From: Blastopirellula marina
Lineage (GTDB): Bacteria; Planctomycetota; Planctomycetia; Pirellulales; Pirellulaceae
DNA length: 64,000 nt
Reading direction: 5' to 3'
Assembly: GCF_002967765.1 (NCBI RefSeq)
Contig: NZ_PUHY01000004.1
Span: forward strand, 62,001-126,000
This document shows positions 61,901-64,000 of the stretch, piece after piece (position 1 is the first letter of the stretch; every line of letters begins with the position of its first letter). The notes beneath the pieces were generated by a model. It saw only the letters and a program-made list of their open reading frames with translations, did no database searches and was not told the DNA's origin. Made by a program: the position numbers and the translations under genes.

Positions 61901-63608
61901 ATCGCAGCAGTTTGCCGTCACCGCACACTTCTCCGATGGGCGAACGCGTGATGTGACGCATCTTGCGGCTTACGAAACCTCAAATACGTCGGTCGCCACC
62001 GTCGATGCTTACGGTCTGGTAACACCCCGCGAGCGAGGCGAAACCGTGGTGTTAGTTCGCGTGCTCGAGCATATCGAGTCGGTTTCGCTGATGTTTGTTG
62101 AAGATCAGGAAGGTTTCCAGTGGGCAGCGCCGCCGGTAAACAACTACATCGATCAGTTGGTTAACGCGAAGCTAGAACAACTGCAATTCGTGCCGGCCAA
62201 GACATGCAGCGACGCCGAGTTTATTCGTCGCGTTTACTTAGATCTCTTAGGCGTGCTGCCGACCGTGGAAGAGTCCAATGCGTTTCTGGCAGACACTTCG
62301 GTGGACAAACGTAATCGCTTGATCGATTCTCTGCTCGAACGGGAAGAGTATGCCAAGTTCTGGGCTTTGAAATGGGGCGATCTGCTGAAGATGACCAGTA
62401 AGCAGGTCGGTGACGAAGGCGTTTACAAATATCATCGTTGGGTCGAAGATGCCCTCGATAACAACATGCCGTACGATGAATTCGCGATGCAGTTGCTTAC
62501 TGGTTCTGGAAGCACACTGGCCAATCCTCCGGCGAACTTCTATCGAACTTCGGCGGATATGAACGACTGCGTGGAAACGATCAGCCAGGTATTCCTTGGT
62601 GCTCGGCTGCAATGTGCGAAGTGCCATAATCATCCCTTTGAACGCTGGACTCAGGACAACTATTACGGGTTGGGGGCGTTTTTCAATCGCGTGCAAAAGA
62701 AGAAGACGGGTCGTCCTGGCGAGATGTTCGTTTACACTTCTGCCGCTGGCGAAGTGACTCAGCCACGGACCGGTCAGGTGATGACACCTTGGTTGCCGCA
62801 AGTCGGCAGCATCGAACGTCCCGAGGAAATCGATCAGCGGATTGCTTTCGCCGAGTGGTTGGTGAAACCAGACAATCCATACTTCGCGCGGATTGAAGCG
62901 AACCGAATTTGGAGCCAGCTGTTCGCCCGTGGTATTGTCGACCCGATCGACGACTTCCGTGACTCGAATCCACCGACTAACGGGCCACTTTTGGACGCGT
63001 TGGCGAAAGAGTTTGTAGAAAGTGGCTACGATCGCAAGCAGCTGCTGCGTTCGATTCTTTCAAGCCGGACCTATCAGGCCAGCCACGTGACCGGCAAATT
63101 GAATCAGGACGATACGCTTTATTTCTCGCACCAAGAGCCTCGCATGTTGAGTGCCGAGCAACTCCTCGATGCGATCAATCATACCTTGGATCTCAAGCAG
63201 AAGTTCGGCGCGCTGCCTGATGGGACCAAGGCGACGCAGCTTCCTGCCCCAGATTTGGTGAAGGTTGATTTCCTGAAGGTGTTCGGCCAACCAGAGCGTA
63301 GCACGGTGTGTGCTTGCGAGCGGGCGGACGATTCGAACCTGGGAATGGCGATTGAACTATTCAACGGGCCACTGATTCACGAGAAGCTGCGAAGCGAAAA
63401 TAATCGCTTCCGCAAGAGCCTAAAGGAAGGCAAGAGCACCGAAGAAGTGATCCGCGAGATCTACCTGGCCGCGGTGTGTCGACCTCCGGCCGAGATTGAA
63501 TTGAAAGCGGCGCTGGCCCACTGTGCTAACAGCCCCGACCCTGCTTCCGGGGTCGAGGACGTTTGTTGGGCCTTGTTTAACACGGACGAGTTTCTGTTTC
63601 AGCATTAG
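58998..63608 (+). CDS. Giant secreted DUF1549/DUF1553 protein with PPC and Ig-like domains
   Basis: A 1536-residue exported protein. A signal peptide is followed by beta-rich regions including PPC-type (pre-peptidase C-terminal) domains (about 130-240 and 315-420), an Ig-like BIG2-type pair (about 760-835 and 950-1030) flanking a Cys-rich site CNSGACH (856-862) in GSPSGKGGFRLSLRAFD, then DUF1549 (about 1050-1250, EFIRRVYLDLLGVLPTVEES) with a CAKCH site (1206-1210, CAKCHNHPFERW) and DUF1553 (about 1290-1530, ARIEANRIWSQLFARGIVDP). It is the typical partner of DUF1501. Function unknown; heme binding is suggested by the CXXCH site. Confidence 0.92.
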   Translation: MQMKTISSLVVGMLLAMSQIPLNAQTVESIRPRTCLPGQTTHVVLQGKDLSEALRVATNASGVKCEIEKIEPTQATVAITVPAEQPLGPLPLWVVTHGVAIQTRTLLIDDLEAVADNGANHSRETAQEIPTLASVEGVCDASTSDFYRIHVAAGQRVAFEVHTQALHSVMDPVCRVLDSDGETLIQADDTNVGPDSRFSFQFPVEGDYWIEVHDNRNASAGASYQLRVGDFPIVSQSFPLAVQANQKVNVAFLGADADLIQPSEVQFADTLTEKTNLNARLKEGKSSAWVPLLTSKHPQVTEVASMEPLTLPVGISGCLKETKEVDQFKLNGTKGQTVRFTSRTRSLNSPTMLQMQLFNATGAKIAETAVNDNDEWNMDVTFPEDGEYRLEVRDLLQRGGVDYGYWVEVAPAGTFTVSLKGDANTREHYGMAPNQGACALDLTVARFGFDGEIDLSLANADGIRILNPRIPAKANAARIYLTADEGWNVGQLAVMKIVATAAGDPNNSCVVDSYGIRRAKEPFVLSPSPRLDGALALAAIGESDAPFALEAASPIALARPVRSHAAALTLKRIQAEFKAGVEVLSSKLPEGWTLASKPDKDTYNLTLGRTDQAKGEPDHVSLLVFGEHQGAGRLETFDIPLHWFDPVTVSLEFPKPLIRGGRVLAKANVKREGGDAQPITLTFANLPSGVTAPETLAVAADQTMVEFELQIGSEVPLDTVSTLTINAVSKFGGQDFTAASSHELPLPIDSPQDLAVYPAKIDLSDPLGRQQLVVNGVNSSRPSRDWSRLARFTSSKPEVAEIRDGVVYPVADGDAEIMVEVGSVRKTIPVHVSQMTTTRPIEFESEVLVALSKQGCNSGACHGSPSGKGGFRLSLRAFDMKLDELTLIREDFGRRINTIEPEKSLLLLKPMMKVSHGGGLLLHKEDEAFAILKDWIARGATADPANAPRITKLEVFPAEKQIRKLAEGSQQFAVTAHFSDGRTRDVTHLAAYETSNTSVATVDAYGLVTPRERGETVVLVRVLEHIESVSLMFVEDQEGFQWAAPPVNNYIDQLVNAKLEQLQFVPAKTCSDAEFIRRVYLDLLGVLPTVEESNAFLADTSVDKRNRLIDSLLEREEYAKFWALKWGDLLKMTSKQVGDEGVYKYHRWVEDALDNNMPYDEFAMQLLTGSGSTLANPPANFYRTSADMNDCVETISQVFLGARLQCAKCHNHPFERWTQDNYYGLGAFFNRVQKKKTGRPGEMFVYTSAAGEVTQPRTGQVMTPWLPQVGSIERPEEIDQRIAFAEWLVKPDNPYFARIEANRIWSQLFARGIVDPIDDFRDSNPPTNGPLLDALAKEFVESGYDRKQLLRSILSSRTYQASHVTGKLNQDDTLYFSHQEPRMLSAEQLLDAINHTLDLKQKFGALPDGTKATQLPAPDLVKVDFLKVFGQPERSTVCACERADDSNLGMAIELFNGPLIHEKLRSENNRFRKSLKEGKSTEEVIREIYLAAVCRPPAEIELKAALAHCANSPDPASGVEDVCWALFNTDEFLFQH

Positions 63609-63688
63609 TAATCGGACCGAGCGATTGCCTTTCGCAGCTACTGAATGTCTCGACTTGAATCGCGAATTTAAGAGTTTGTAACTGCACA

Positions 63689-64000
63689 ATGAACTACTAT
63701 TTGTCCGCTGTTGTCGTTTTCGGATGTCTGATTGCTTCCCCGGCATTGGCCGACGAGGCAACAGTCAGCTTTCGTAAAGATGTCGCCCCGATCTTGCTGG
63801 AAAACTGCCTGGCCTGCCATGGAGCCAAGAAGGCGGAGGGGGGCTATCGTGTCGACAGTTACGCCGAGCTACGTAAAGCAGGCGATTCCGGCGAAGTACC
63901 GGTGGCTGAGAATCCCGATGACCCTAGCGAACTACTTCGGCGGATTGCTTGCGAAGACGAATTCGAACGAATGCCGCCCGAGGGTGATCCAGTTTCCCAA
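63689..64000 (+). CDS. PSCyt1-type cytochrome c protein, 5' part only
   Basis: The frame runs from an ATG at 63689 to the right edge (104 codons). A signal peptide (MNYYLSAVVVFGCLIASPAL) is followed by FRKDVAPILLENCLACHGAKK, a CXXCH heme site with the planctomycete PSCyt1 context, then EGGYRVDSYAELRK. It starts 80 bp after the giant protein and is likely part of the same operon. The remaining domains are outside the window. Confidence 0.85.
   Translation, partial: MNYYLSAVVVFGCLIASPALADEATVSFRKDVAPILLENCLACHGAKKAEGGYRVDSYAELRKAGDSGEVPVAENPDDPSELLRRIACEDEFERMPPEGDPVSQ

Noticed and set aside
1-64000. tRNA, rRNA, CRISPR, prophage and insertion-sequence content
   Set aside because: I looked for cloverleaf-like ends, evenly spaced repeats, integrases and transposases and found none I could support; tRNA recognition by eye is limited.

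Overview
The window comes from a planctomycete, most likely of the Pirellulaceae/Blastopirellula-Bremerella type. This is inferred from gene content, since no rRNA is present. The markers are tandem DUF1501 proteins with Tat signals, a DUF1549/DUF1553 giant secreted protein, a PSCyt1-type cytochrome, the Pirellula-type heme-binding (TIGR02603) and membrane-bound dehydrogenase (TIGR02604) families, an ECF sigma factor next to a Ser/Thr kinase, and a large Bat/MoxR operon. Coding density is moderate, most genes are chromosomal housekeeping or lineage-specific, and I see no tRNA, rRNA, CRISPR, prophage or insertion sequence.

Layout. 1-3.6 kb: glycosyltransferase cut by the left edge (minus), divergent from a sigma factor/kinase pair. 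3.9-9 kb: a small unknown protein, then two secreted minus-strand proteins (HEAT + cytochrome; SGNH + dehydrogenase + HEAT) separated by a good intrinsic terminator. 9-15 kb: lipoprotein lipase, CheY-like regulator, DUF2007 protein, folK with an unidentified C-terminal domain, an AT-rich spacer with palindromes, and a nitrilase. 15-17.5 kb: GT2 glycosyltransferase and polysaccharide flippase. 17.5-21.7 kb: a tightly overlapping four-gene lipid-modification operon (DUF1295, FAD oxidoreductase, DUF1365, cyclopropane-fatty-acid synthase). 21.8-26.3 kb: DUF885 hydrolase, glutamate dehydrogenase, GT4 glycosyltransferase. 26.5-29.8 kb: four plus-strand membrane proteins of unknown function, three of them paralogs and two with an N-terminal zinc ribbon. 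29.8-33 kb: rdgB and a U32-family protein in one operon.

33.2-42.3 kb (minus) is a complete Bat operon: MoxR ATPase, DUF58, a membrane BatD-like protein, BatA, a BatB-TPR fusion with a 120-residue Asp/Gln minisatellite, and a BatD-TPR-SH3 fusion. MoxR-class chaperone action on VWA proteins at the inner membrane is the expected working principle. 42.3-45.6 kb: a 25-bp perfect inverted repeat, then a sigma-54 response regulator and its histidine kinase. 46.2-54.1 kb: a tripartite RND efflux system (small His-containing membrane protein, His-rich adaptor, an HAE1-type pump with an extra two-helix insertion, OprM-like outer-membrane lipoprotein); the last gene is set apart by hairpins. 54.5-64 kb: three DUF1501 genes, a 1536-residue DUF1549/DUF1553 protein and the start of a cytochrome protein, probably a co-transcribed secreted system.

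The best candidates for something undescribed are the zinc-ribbon membrane paralog cluster, the RND pump with two additional membrane segments, and the 25-bp-armed palindromic element.
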